Assembly (NCBI RefSeq): GCF_040706535.1
Contig: NZ_JAPDRJ010000004.1
Span: forward strand, 1-64,000
Direction: 5' to 3'
Length of the DNA: 64,000 nt
Source: Lentisalinibacter orientalis
GTDB lineage: Bacteria; Pseudomonadota; Gammaproteobacteria; Steroidobacterales; Woeseiaceae
Each line of letters begins with the position of its first letter. The stretch's first letter is position 1. The position numbers and the translations under genes were made by a program. The notes beneath the pieces were generated by a model. That model had not been told where the DNA came from. It saw only the letters and a program-made list of their open reading frames with translations, and ran no database searches. Shown one piece after another: positions 22,596 to 30,932 of this stretch.

Positions 22596-24923
22596 ATGGG
22601 CAAGTTCGGTACGGGCCAGGCGATCAGGCGTGTCGAGGACCAGCGTTTCCTCACCGGTACCGGCCGCTACCTGGACGACGTGGCGCCCGCAGACGCGGCC
22701 GTGTTGTATTTTCTGCGTTCGCCTTTTCCCCATGGCGTCATCAGCGAACTCGATCTGGACGAGGCGCGGGAGGCGCCGGGCGTGCTGGGGGTCTATACCG
22801 CCGCGGATCTGGTGGACGCCGGCTTCGGCGAGCTGCCGGGATCGGCGGTGCCGAAGAGCGACGGGCATCCCGGACACGCAGCGGTGCAGCAGCCGCCGCT
22901 CGCGCGCGAGGTGGTGCGTTACGTCGGCGAACCCGTCGTCGCCATCGTGGCCGAGACTCTCGCCGCAGCCAAAGACGCGGCCGACCTGATCCTGTTCGAC
23001 GTCGACGAACTCCCGGCGGTCACCGGCCTGGCGGATGCGCTGGCCGACGGTGCGCCGCGGGTGCACGACGACGTGGAGGGCAATCTGCTCGGCATCATGA
23101 CCCACGGCGACGCGGCGGCCACCGACGAGGCCTTCGCCGGCGCCGAACACGTGGTCGAACTCGAACTCGTCAATAACCGGCTTGCGCCGACGGCCATGGA
23201 GCCGCGGGGTTGCGTGGCCGTGTACGACGGCGGCGAGGACGCCTACACGCTGTATCAGGGCTGCCAGGGCGTGCACAACCTGCGCAAGCACGTGATGGCG
23301 GCCACCGGTATCCCGGAAGACCGGCTGCGCGTCGTCTCGCCGGACGTGGGCGGCGGCTTCGGCCTGAAGATGTTCCTGCAGTGCGAGACCGTGGCCGCGC
23401 TGCATGCGGCGAAGAATCTCGGCCGGCCGGTGAAGTGGCTGGCGGAGCGTTCCGAGAGCTTCCTGTCCGACCTGCACGGCCGCGATCAGATCTCCCGCGC
23501 CGAACTCGCCCTGGACGGCGAGGGCCGTTTCCTCGCCATGCGGGTGCGGACCGACGGCAACGTCGGCGCCTACACGTCCCAGGCGGGCGCGTTCATCCCC
23601 TGGTTCGGCGCGGTCATGCTCACCGGCGCCTACGCCATCCCGGCGGCTTACGCGGAGATCCGCCTCGCCGTGACGAACACCGTCCCGGTGGATGCCTACC
23701 GGGGCGCCGGCCGCCCCGAGGCCATCTACCTGGTCGAGCGCCTGGTGGACAAGGCGGCCCGTGAACTCGGCATCGATCCCGCCGACATCCGGCGGCGCAA
23801 TTTCATTCCCCCCGAGGCGTTCCCGTACAAGACCGTGACGGGGCAGGTGTACGACTCGGGCGAATACGCCCGTCTGCTGGATGCCGCGCTCGAGCGCGCC
23901 GACCGGGCGGGCTTCGACGAGCGGCGCAAGGCCTCCGCGGCGAAGGGTCTGCTGCGTGGCATCGGGCTCAGCTATTACGTCGAGATCTGCTCGGCCATGG
24001 GCGGCGAGGACACCCACGTGCGCTTCGAGGAGGACGGTACGGTGACCGTGCTCATGGGCACCCAGTCCACCGGCCAGGGCCACGAGACCAGCTACGGTCA
24101 GATGGTGGCGGCGGGGCTCGGCGTGCCGCTCGAGCGCATCCGCGTGCTGCAGGGCGACACGAAGACCATCCCCACCGGCCAGGGCACCGGCGGTTCACGG
24201 TCCATGGCGATCGGCGGCTCGGCGCTGACGCGCACGGTGGAGACCGTGGTCGAGTCGGGAAAGAAGATCGCGGCGGGACTGCTGGAGGCGGACGCCGAGG
24301 ACATCGAGTTCGAGGACGGCGATTACCGCATCGTCGGCACCGATCGGGTGGTGGCGCTGCCCGAGGTGGCCAGGGCCTCCTTCGACGACGGGTCGCGGCC
24401 GGACGACGTCCGGCCCGGTCTCGCCTCCAGCGAGCATTTCACGCCGGAGGCCGGCACGTTCCCGAACGGCTGCCACGTCTGCGAGCTCGAGGTGGACCCG
24501 GAGACGGGTATGATCGAGATCCTCCGCTACACGGTGGAGGACGACGTCGGCAACGTGATCAACCCGCTCATCCTGGAAGGCCAGATCATGGGCGGCATCG
24601 CCCAGGGGCTCGGCCAGGCCCTGTTCGAGGAGGCTGTCTACGATCACGACACGGGCCAGCTGCAGACGGCCACGTTCATGGACTACACCATGCCCCGGGC
24701 CGACCGGCTGCCCGGCATCGACTTCCATTACACGGAGGTGCCGTCGCCGCGCAATCCGCTGGGCGTGAAGGGGGCGGGGGAGGCCGGCACCGTCGGCGCG
24801 CCGCCGGCCCTCGTGAATGCGGTGATCGATGCGCTGGCGCCTTACGGCATCGAGCATCTCGACATGCCGCTCACACCCTTGAAGGTGTGGCGGGCCATCC
24901 GGGCGTCGCGGCCGGCGGCGTGA
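22596..24923 (+). CDS. Molybdopterin-binding large subunit, xanthine/aldehyde/CO dehydrogenase family
   Basis: The 775-residue protein has the family order: N-terminal AIRRVEDQRFLTGTGRYLDD, a hammerhead domain (YVGEPVVAIVAET), then cofactor-binding segments including DVGGGFGLKM, AYRGAGRPEA and GQGTGGSRSM, and the C-terminal GVKGAGEAGTVGAPPA with the catalytic Glu. The active-site loop reads AYRGAGR, as in form II (putative) CoxL-like enzymes, not AYRCSFR of true CO dehydrogenase. It should hydroxylate an aldehyde, heterocycle or other small molecule. Partner FAD and 2Fe-2S subunits are not encoded next to it here. Confidence 0.9.
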   Translation: MGKFGTGQAIRRVEDQRFLTGTGRYLDDVAPADAAVLYFLRSPFPHGVISELDLDEAREAPGVLGVYTAADLVDAGFGELPGSAVPKSDGHPGHAAVQQPPLAREVVRYVGEPVVAIVAETLAAAKDAADLILFDVDELPAVTGLADALADGAPRVHDDVEGNLLGIMTHGDAAATDEAFAGAEHVVELELVNNRLAPTAMEPRGCVAVYDGGEDAYTLYQGCQGVHNLRKHVMAATGIPEDRLRVVSPDVGGGFGLKMFLQCETVAALHAAKNLGRPVKWLAERSESFLSDLHGRDQISRAELALDGEGRFLAMRVRTDGNVGAYTSQAGAFIPWFGAVMLTGAYAIPAAYAEIRLAVTNTVPVDAYRGAGRPEAIYLVERLVDKAARELGIDPADIRRRNFIPPEAFPYKTVTGQVYDSGEYARLLDAALERADRAGFDERRKASAAKGLLRGIGLSYYVEICSAMGGEDTHVRFEEDGTVTVLMGTQSTGQGHETSYGQMVAAGLGVPLERIRVLQGDTKTIPTGQGTGGSRSMAIGGSALTRTVETVVESGKKIAAGLLEADAEDIEFEDGDYRIVGTDRVVALPEVARASFDDGSRPDDVRPGLASSEHFTPEAGTFPNGCHVCELEVDPETGMIEILRYTVEDDVGNVINPLILEGQIMGGIAQGLGQALFEEAVYDHDTGQLQTATFMDYTMPRADRLPGIDFHYTEVPSPRNPLGVKGAGEAGTVGAPPALVNAVIDALAPYGIEHLDMPLTPLKVWRAIRASRPAA

Positions 24924-24936
24924 GGCGGCTCAGGTG

Positions 24937-26082
24937 ATGCCGCGGCGCCAGTCGGCGACCCTGATCGCCTTCACGCTGGCCGCTGCCGTGGCCGGTGCGA
25001 CGGAACGAGACGGGGCCGGAGAGGAACGCTACATTTTCGCCTGGCCGTTCATCGACACCAGCGAGATGGCGCCTCGCGGCGGCACCACCGAGGGGCCCGA
25101 GGTCAACGTCGATACGGCACCGAGTACAGCCTGGCGGCGGCTGCGCGAGGAGGGCCTCGACAAAAAGGAGCGAGACCGACGAGCGATCCTGGCGATGGCC
25201 GGTCCCTACCGGGCAACCTTCGATTTTCTGGAGACTGTGGGTTTCTCCGCCGGTTTCGAGCCCGCCCGCCCGTTCCGCTCCTGGGGCACGGAGTACATCT
25301 ACGTCGTCGCCGACGAACCGGATTTCATCAGCCTTCAGCACGTCATGGTCATGTTGTTCCGGCAGCAGGACGGTTCCCTGTCCGACCCCATGGTCATAAA
25401 GCACTGGCGTCAGGACTGGCGCTACGAAGACCCCGTCATGCACGTCTATGCCGGTGACCGACGCTGGCGCGAAGCGCGGCTCGACGGAGAAGCGGTGGAG
25501 GGCCGGTGGACCCAAGCGGTCTACCAGGTGGACGATTCGCCTCGCTACGAGTCCTTCGGCGAGTGGGTGCACGCCGACAGTTACTCTCTGTGGGAGAGTG
25601 CCGAGACCTGGCGTCCCCTGCCGCGCCGGGAATTCAGTGTGCGCGAAGACTACGATGTCCTGGTCGGCACCAACCGGCACACCATCCTCCCGGACGGCTG
25701 GGTGCACGAGGAGGACAACCGCAAGGTCGTGCTCAGGGCGGAGGGGGGCGGCATCGTTCCCGCGGATACCCTGGCCCGTGAGGCCGGCGTCAATCGCTAC
25801 CAGCGCATATCGGATTACGACTGGTCGGCCGGCGAGCGCTATTGGCAGCGCACGGCTCCGTTCTGGCGGCAGGTGAGGGCTGCTTGGAGCGAGATCCTCC
25901 GGCGGCATGAAACCGTTCGCGTCGCGAAGCAAGCCGACGGCCGCAGTCTGGTCATGACGATGTTCTCCCTGGCGGAAAGTACCACCGCAGACGGCTTCGA
26001 TGCCGACACGACCCGTGCGCAGATCGACACCGTGCTGGACCGTTACGTCGACGATGCCGGAACGTCGCGCAGCGCCGACTGA
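24937..26082 (+). CDS. Exported protein of unknown function (DUF6607-like)
   Basis: The protein, about 381 residues, has a signal peptide (LIAFTLAAAVAGATE) and is rich in aromatic residues. It has recognisable blocks FRSWGTEYIYVV, HVMVMLFRQQDG and VIKHWRQDWRYED, then WVHEEDNRKV. I believe this is the family listed as DUF6607, but that is from memory. It may be periplasmic. It begins 14 bases after the molybdopterin enzyme stop and is probably co-transcribed. ATG at 24937 follows an in-frame GTG at 24934. Its base composition is slightly less GC-biased than its neighbours. Confidence 0.7.
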   Translation: MPRRQSATLIAFTLAAAVAGATERDGAGEERYIFAWPFIDTSEMAPRGGTTEGPEVNVDTAPSTAWRRLREEGLDKKERDRRAILAMAGPYRATFDFLETVGFSAGFEPARPFRSWGTEYIYVVADEPDFISLQHVMVMLFRQQDGSLSDPMVIKHWRQDWRYEDPVMHVYAGDRRWREARLDGEAVEGRWTQAVYQVDDSPRYESFGEWVHADSYSLWESAETWRPLPRREFSVREDYDVLVGTNRHTILPDGWVHEEDNRKVVLRAEGGGIVPADTLAREAGVNRYQRISDYDWSAGERYWQRTAPFWRQVRAAWSEILRRHETVRVAKQADGRSLVMTMFSLAESTTADGFDADTTRAQIDTVLDRYVDDAGTSRSAD

Positions 26083-26153
26083 GCGCCGCCGGCGGAGCCG
26101 TCGCTGAAGCCGCGACCGTTTCCGATGCAACCTGTGGTATTTTCCACCCGGTA

Positions 26154-26185
26154 AGCGGGCGATCCCTGCCCGCTCCAAGGGAGAG
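26154..26185 (+). promoter_or_regulatory. Leader hairpin and ribosome-binding site before the 26191 gene
   Basis: AGCGGGC at 26154-26160 pairs with GCCCGCT at 26168-26174. The strong Shine-Dalgarno AAGGGAG follows at 26177, leaving it exposed. A weak -10 (TATTTT) is visible about 26138. Confidence 0.4.
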
Positions 26186-26190
26186 AAACG

Positions 26191-26646
26191 ATGAGAACGA
26201 TAAGAAAAGCGATCTGCGTCGCGGCGCTCTGCGCCTCGTCCATGGCCATGGCCACCGGTGCCTGGGCTGCCGAAGAGTGGCCGTTCACCTCCGGTGACTA
26301 CTGGGAAGTGACCGGGATCGACATCAAGGACGGCGGCGGCTACAAGTATGCCAAGTGGCTGGCGAGCGAGTGGCGGGAGAATCTCGAATTCTCCAAGTCG
26401 AAGGGCTGGATCAAGGACTACATGATCCTTGCCAACGTGTACGAGCGCAGCGGCGAGCCGACGATCTACCTCATCCGTGTCATGGAGGACGTACCGACGG
26501 GCGCCGAGGGCGAGAAGCGTCAGGAGGAGTACATGGCCTGGCGCAAGAAGAGCATCGAGCAGATGCAGGGGGAGAGCGGTAATCGTGCCGAGTACCGTGA
26601 GGTCATGAGCTCCTCGCTGCTGCAGGAACTCAACTTCCGGAAGTAA
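26191..26646 (+). CDS. Small exported protein of unknown function
   Basis: The 151-residue precursor has a signal peptide with a likely cut after AWA (residue 26), then a charged domain rich in Trp, Lys and Glu (YAKWLASEWRENLEF, VYERSGEPTIYLIRVMED). No cysteine remains in the mature part. It has its own strong ribosome-binding site and is followed by a hairpin, so it is probably a single-gene unit that is well expressed. I do not recognise the family. Confidence 0.75.
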   Translation: MRTIRKAICVAALCASSMAMATGAWAAEEWPFTSGDYWEVTGIDIKDGGGYKYAKWLASEWRENLEFSKSKGWIKDYMILANVYERSGEPTIYLIRVMEDVPTGAEGEKRQEEYMAWRKKSIEQMQGESGNRAEYREVMSSSLLQELNFRK

Positions 26647-26658
26647 TCTCCGGCGCAC

Positions 26659-26688
26659 GGGGCTCCCGGTCTGCGGATCGGGAGCCCC
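26659..26688 (+). terminator. Terminator-like hairpin
   Basis: A perfect 10-bp stem (GGGGCTCCCG 26659-26668 with CGGGAGCCCC 26679-26688) lies 12 bases after the stop. There is no T-run, so termination efficiency is uncertain. Confidence 0.55.
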
Positions 26689-26771
26689 GCTGCGTTGTGG
26701 CGATCGGGTGATGCCGTGGCCAAGGGCCTTCGGCACCTTCACGCGCTGAGAAATTCCGTTAGACTATCGGG

Positions 26772-27059
26772 ATGCTTCGCCTCCGCGCACGATTCCTGGC
26801 CCGCTGCACGGCGATCGCGCTGGTCGCGATCCTGGCCGGGCAATTTGCCGTCGCCGGCCATGCCGCGGTCGCCGATCACGGCGTCGGCGAGCAGTGCGAC
26901 GTCTGCGTCGGCGGCGATCGACTCGCCCACGGGCTGTCGCATACGGTCGCCGAGCTGCCTGCGGTGCCGGTGGCACCCGCCGTCACCGCCCCGGTGGCGA
27001 CCGGGCATCCCGTTTTCCCGCCCCGGCACGGCCACGCCCGGGCACCTCCGCGCCTCTGA
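26772..27059 (+). CDS. Small membrane-anchored or exported CxxC protein upstream of the ZnuD-like receptor
   Basis: The 95-residue frame has a hydrophobic N-terminal segment (CTAIALVAILAGQFAVAGHA), then QCDVCVGGD with a CxxC pair and several His residues, ending in a Pro- and His-rich tail. Small proteins of this kind often sit directly upstream of metal-related TonB receptors. Metal binding is plausible from CxxC plus His but not shown. No clear Shine-Dalgarno precedes the ATG, which lowers confidence. Confidence 0.55.
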   Translation: MLRLRARFLARCTAIALVAILAGQFAVAGHAAVADHGVGEQCDVCVGGDRLAHGLSHTVAELPAVPVAPAVTAPVATGHPVFPPRHGHARAPPRL

Positions 27060-27146
27060 TCATCAGTCGACCGACCATCACCGTGTCACCGTGCCGCCGG
27101 CAACAGGCCGGCACGGCATCTGCTGATCCGATCAGAGGAATGAGAA

Positions 27147-29198
27147 ATGCGTATTTCGCGACTGGCTGCGGCGTTGCCCGCAGCATTATTGTGTGCCGGC
27201 GCCCTGCAGGCCCAGGAAGTGTCCGGCCAAGCGGCTGAGGACACGATCGAGGAGATCGTGGTCACCGCGGCGCCCCTGGGCGACGTGCTGCAGCCCACCA
27301 GCGTCTTCAAGGGCGCCGAACTGTTCACCGACCGTGCGCCTACCCTGGGCGAGACCCTCGCCGCACAGCCCGGCGTGAGTTCCAGTTACTTCGGGCCGGC
27401 ATCGTCCCGCCCCATCATCCGCGGCCTGGGCGGCTCTCAGGTCATCATGCTCTCCGACGGCATCTCGTCGCTGGATGCGGCGGACGTGAGTGCCGACCAT
27501 GCCGTGAGCATCGAGCCGCTGCTGGCAGAGGCCATCGAGATCATCCGCGGCCCGACGACGCTGCTCTACGGCAATTCGGCGGCCGGCGGTGTCGTGAACG
27601 TGATCGACAACCGCATACCGCGGCGGCCTGCCGAGGAGCCGCTATCCGGCGCCATCGAGGCCCGCGCGGATACCGCCGCCGAGGAGCGGGCCCTGGTGGG
27701 GCGCCTGGACGGCGGCGCCGGCAGCTTCGCCTGGCATCTCGATGCCTACACGCGGGAGACCGACGACGTCGAGATCGACGGCTACGCCACCGCCGATCCG
27801 GACGACCGGGAGGAAGACGAGATGTCCGGCATCCTGCCGAACAGCTACTCCGAATCCGACGGTTACTCCGCGGGCGCCTCCTGGGTGGGCGAGCGGGGCT
27901 TCCTCGGCTTCTCCTGGAGCGACTCCGACATGACCTACGGCCTGCCCGGTCACAGCCACGAGCACGAAGAGGAACATGGCGAGGAAGAGCACGGCGAGGA
28001 GGAGCATGCCGGCGAGGAAGAGGGCGGTCCGTTCATCGAGCTGGAGCAGTCGCGGGTCGACGTGCGCGGCGAGTACGCGCTGAACGGCGAATACTTCGAA
28101 GCGGTGAAGTTCGCCTGGGGTATCAACGACTACGAGCACGCCGAGATCGAGCCCTCCGGTGAGATCGGCACCCTGTTCGAGAACGATGCCTGGCAGGCCA
28201 GGGTGGAGGCCATCCATGCGCCCATCGCCGGCTGGCGGGGTGCCTTCGGCCTGCAGCTCGACGACCGGGATTTCTCCGCCGCGGGCGAGGAAGCCTTCAT
28301 CTCGCCGACGAACACCGAGTCTCTCGGCCTGTTCCTGGTGGAGGAGCGCGACTATGACTGGGGTCACGCGCACCTGGGCGGCCGCGTGGAGTTCCTGGAG
28401 CACGCCAACGAGCTGTCGACCGATTTCGACGACACCTCCGTCTCGCTGGCCGCCGGCATCGACTTCGAGATTGCGCCCGACTACACCCTGATGCTGAACG
28501 TCTCGCGCACCGAGCGCCTGCCGGCAGCCGAGGAGCTCTACGCCAACGGACCCCATCTGGCGACCGGCCAGTTCGAACTCGGTCTCGCGGTACTGGGCAC
28601 GGACCCCGACAAGGAGGTCTCGGTGAACTACGACATCGGGCTCTCCGGCCGCGGCGGGCGTCTGCGCTGGGACGTCCACGTCTTCTACAACCGGATCGGG
28701 GACTACATCTTCCAGAACCTGACCGGCGCGGAAGAGGACGGGCTGCCGGTGGCGGAGTATGCCCAGGCCGACGCTGACTTCTACGGGGTCGAGGCCGAGG
28801 CGACGCTCTTGCTCGGCCGCCTCGGCGATTTCGAAGCCGAACTCGACCTGCTGGGTGACTTCGTCTACGCGGAGCTCGACGACGGCCGCTACCTGCCCCG
28901 TATCCCGCCGATGCGCCTCGGCACGGGACTCACCCTGCGCAACGATGTCCTGACCACCTCGCTGGACGTTCTCTGGCATTCGGAGCAGGACAATATCTCC
29001 TCGTTCCGGACCGACAGCTACACCATGGTGGACCTGTCCGCGATCTATGCCATGACGCTGCAGGAGACCCGGCTGGACCTCTTCGTCCGTGGCACGAATC
29101 TGCTCGACGAGGCGGCGCGGCGCAGCACCTCCTTCCTGGCGCCCTATGCGCCGCTGCCCGGCCGCTCGTTCCACGCGGGCGCGCGTCTGCGCTTCTGA
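27147..29198 (+). CDS. znuD: TonB-dependent receptor, ZnuD-like (zinc uptake)
   Basis: The 683-residue precursor has a signal peptide, a TonB box (EEIVVTA), a plug (RPIIRGLGGSQVIMLSDG, EIIRGPTTLLYGNSAAGGVV) and a barrel ending in Phe (ARLRF). A long extracellular-type loop at about residues 269-292 is almost only His, Glu and Gly (GHSHEHEEEHGEEEHGEEEH). This plug pattern and the His/Glu loop are those of ZnuD-type receptors that import zinc. No convincing Zur site is seen in the 87-base gap upstream. Symbol assigned by similarity; metal specificity is inference. Confidence 0.83.
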   Translation: MRISRLAAALPAALLCAGALQAQEVSGQAAEDTIEEIVVTAAPLGDVLQPTSVFKGAELFTDRAPTLGETLAAQPGVSSSYFGPASSRPIIRGLGGSQVIMLSDGISSLDAADVSADHAVSIEPLLAEAIEIIRGPTTLLYGNSAAGGVVNVIDNRIPRRPAEEPLSGAIEARADTAAEERALVGRLDGGAGSFAWHLDAYTRETDDVEIDGYATADPDDREEDEMSGILPNSYSESDGYSAGASWVGERGFLGFSWSDSDMTYGLPGHSHEHEEEHGEEEHGEEEHAGEEEGGPFIELEQSRVDVRGEYALNGEYFEAVKFAWGINDYEHAEIEPSGEIGTLFENDAWQARVEAIHAPIAGWRGAFGLQLDDRDFSAAGEEAFISPTNTESLGLFLVEERDYDWGHAHLGGRVEFLEHANELSTDFDDTSVSLAAGIDFEIAPDYTLMLNVSRTERLPAAEELYANGPHLATGQFELGLAVLGTDPDKEVSVNYDIGLSGRGGRLRWDVHVFYNRIGDYIFQNLTGAEEDGLPVAEYAQADADFYGVEAEATLLLGRLGDFEAELDLLGDFVYAELDDGRYLPRIPPMRLGTGLTLRNDVLTTSLDVLWHSEQDNISSFRTDSYTMVDLSAIYAMTLQETRLDLFVRGTNLLDEAARRSTSFLAPYAPLPGRSFHAGARLRF

Positions 29199-29204
29199 CC
29201 GGCG

Positions 29205-29236
29205 GAGGCCGCGCCGCATCCGCGCGGCGCGGCCTC
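29205..29236 (+). terminator. Terminator-like hairpin after the ZnuD-like gene
   Basis: A 13-bp perfect GC-rich stem (29205-29217 with 29224-29236) with a six-base loop lies just after the stop codon. No T-run follows. Confidence 0.55.
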
Positions 29237-29303
29237 TCGCCGCCGGCGCCCTGCGCCGGCAGGCGTATCGTGTATATTGCCGGTCAGGGCAAGGAGACTC
29301 TTC

Positions 29304-30932
29304 ATGCAGCAACTGACCGGCCTCGACGCCTCTTTCCTCTATCTCGAAACGGCTGCCACCCCCATGCACGTGGGCAGTCTGTGCATCTACGATCAGTCGA
29401 CGGCGGCCGGCGGCCACGTCACCTTCAAGCAGATCATCCGCTTCTTCGAGGAGCGCCTGCACAAGGCGAAGACGTTCCGGCGGCGGCTCGCGAACGTGCC
29501 CCTCGGCCTGGCGCGTCCCTACTGGATCGAGGACCCGGAGTTCGACCTGGAATTCCACCTGCGCCACATCGCGTTGCCGAAGCCGGGCGACTGGCGCCAG
29601 CTTTGCATTCTGACCGCGCGGCTGCTAGCCCGACCGCTGGACCTGAACCGCCCCCTGTGGGAAGCCTGGGTGATCGAAGGGCTGGACAACGTCGACGGCA
29701 TCCCGCCGGGCAGCTTCGGTCTCGTGACCAAGATCCACCACTCGGCCATCGACGGCATCTCCGGTGCCGAGATCGCCGCGGCCATCCACAGCCTCACTCC
29801 CCACGACCAGGCGGAGCCGCCGCCGCGGCCCTGGGTGCCGGAGCGCGAGCCCACCGACGTGGAGCTGCTGGCCCGCAGCGCCGCGGGCATGGCGGGTACG
29901 CCGCTGAAGATCGGCAAGCTGGTGCGCCACGTCGCGCCCACGCTGCCGAAGCTGGCCACGGGCCTGGTGCGCCGCGACATCAGCCTGCCCCGGTCCGTGC
30001 CGCGCACCCGTTTCAACGCCAACGTCTCGGCCCACCGGGTCTTCGACGCGCGCACCTTCGCGCTGGACGAGATCCGCGGCATCAAGGGCTTCGTGGAAGG
30101 CGCCACGGTGAACGACGTGATCGTCAGCGTCTGCGGCGGCGCACTGCGCAGGTACCTCGAAGCGAAGGGCGAGCTGCCCGACGAATCGCTGATCGCGATG
30201 GCGCCGATGAGCGTGCGTTCGGATCGGCAGCGCGGCGCGGAGGGCAACCGGGTCAGCGCCATGCGCCTGCCGGTGGGCAGCGACATCGAGGATCCGCTCG
30301 AGCGCCTGCGGGCAGTGCACGCCGCGAGCGACGAGGCCAAACGGTTCACGCGCACCGCCGGGCCGGAGCTCAGCATGGAGCTGGCGGAATTCCTGCCCAC
30401 GACCACGTCCGGGCTCATGGCCAAGGCCTTCGGCCGCTGGCACATGGCCGAGCGCCTGCCGCCGCTCTTCAACACGGTGATCACGAACGTGCCCATCAGC
30501 AATCATCCGCTGTACTCCATGGGCACGAAGATGGTCGCCTACTACGGACTCGGGCCGGTGGTCCACGGCGTCGGCCTGTTCCAGCCGGTGATCGGCTACG
30601 ACGGCAAGATCACCGTCAGCGCCATCTCCTGCCGGGAGATGATGCCCGACCCGGCGTTCTACTGTGAGTGCCTGCAGGCGTCCTTCGACGAGCTGAAGGC
30701 GGTGACTATCGCTACTGCAGGCAAGCGGGCGAGGGCCGTGGTGGGCGGCGGCGCGGAGGCGGCCCCGGAGTCCGGCGGCAGGAAGGCGGGAGGGAAGAAG
30801 CCTGGCAGCAAAAAGGCCGGCGCAAAGAAGCCCATCGCGAAGAAGGCCGCCGCGAAGAAGGCCGCCAGAAAGAAGAGCATGCGGAAGAAGAAGGCGGCCG
30901 CGCCGACGTCGTCGGAGCCGCAGTCCGGCTAG
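29304..30932 (+). CDS. Wax ester synthase / diacylglycerol acyltransferase with a Lys/Ala-rich tail
   Basis: The 542-residue protein is a WS/DGAT: MQQLTGLDASFLYLETAATPMHVG at the start, the catalytic KIHHSAIDG (HHxxxDG, 145-151), PLWEAWVIEG and, later, NTVITNVPISNHPLYSMG. It transfers acyl groups from acyl-CoA to alcohols or diacylglycerol to make storage wax esters or triacylglycerol. Unusually, residues from about 495 to 542 form a tail of KKP/AKK/AAKK repeats like histone H1 or PhaF-type tails. ATG at 29304 has AAGGAG seven bases upstream. Its TAG overlaps the amidase stop on the other strand. Confidence 0.9.
   Translation: MQQLTGLDASFLYLETAATPMHVGSLCIYDQSTAAGGHVTFKQIIRFFEERLHKAKTFRRRLANVPLGLARPYWIEDPEFDLEFHLRHIALPKPGDWRQLCILTARLLARPLDLNRPLWEAWVIEGLDNVDGIPPGSFGLVTKIHHSAIDGISGAEIAAAIHSLTPHDQAEPPPRPWVPEREPTDVELLARSAAGMAGTPLKIGKLVRHVAPTLPKLATGLVRRDISLPRSVPRTRFNANVSAHRVFDARTFALDEIRGIKGFVEGATVNDVIVSVCGGALRRYLEAKGELPDESLIAMAPMSVRSDRQRGAEGNRVSAMRLPVGSDIEDPLERLRAVHAASDEAKRFTRTAGPELSMELAEFLPTTTSGLMAKAFGRWHMAERLPPLFNTVITNVPISNHPLYSMGTKMVAYYGLGPVVHGVGLFQPVIGYDGKITVSAISCREMMPDPAFYCECLQASFDELKAVTIATAGKRARAVVGGGAEAAPESGGRKAGGKKPGSKKAGAKKPIAKKAAAKKAARKKSMRKKKAAAPTSSEPQSG

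Noticed and set aside
22596..24923. Aerobic carbon monoxide dehydrogenase (coxL form I)
   Set aside because: The active-site loop reads AYRGAGR instead of AYRCSFR, and the other subunits are absent.
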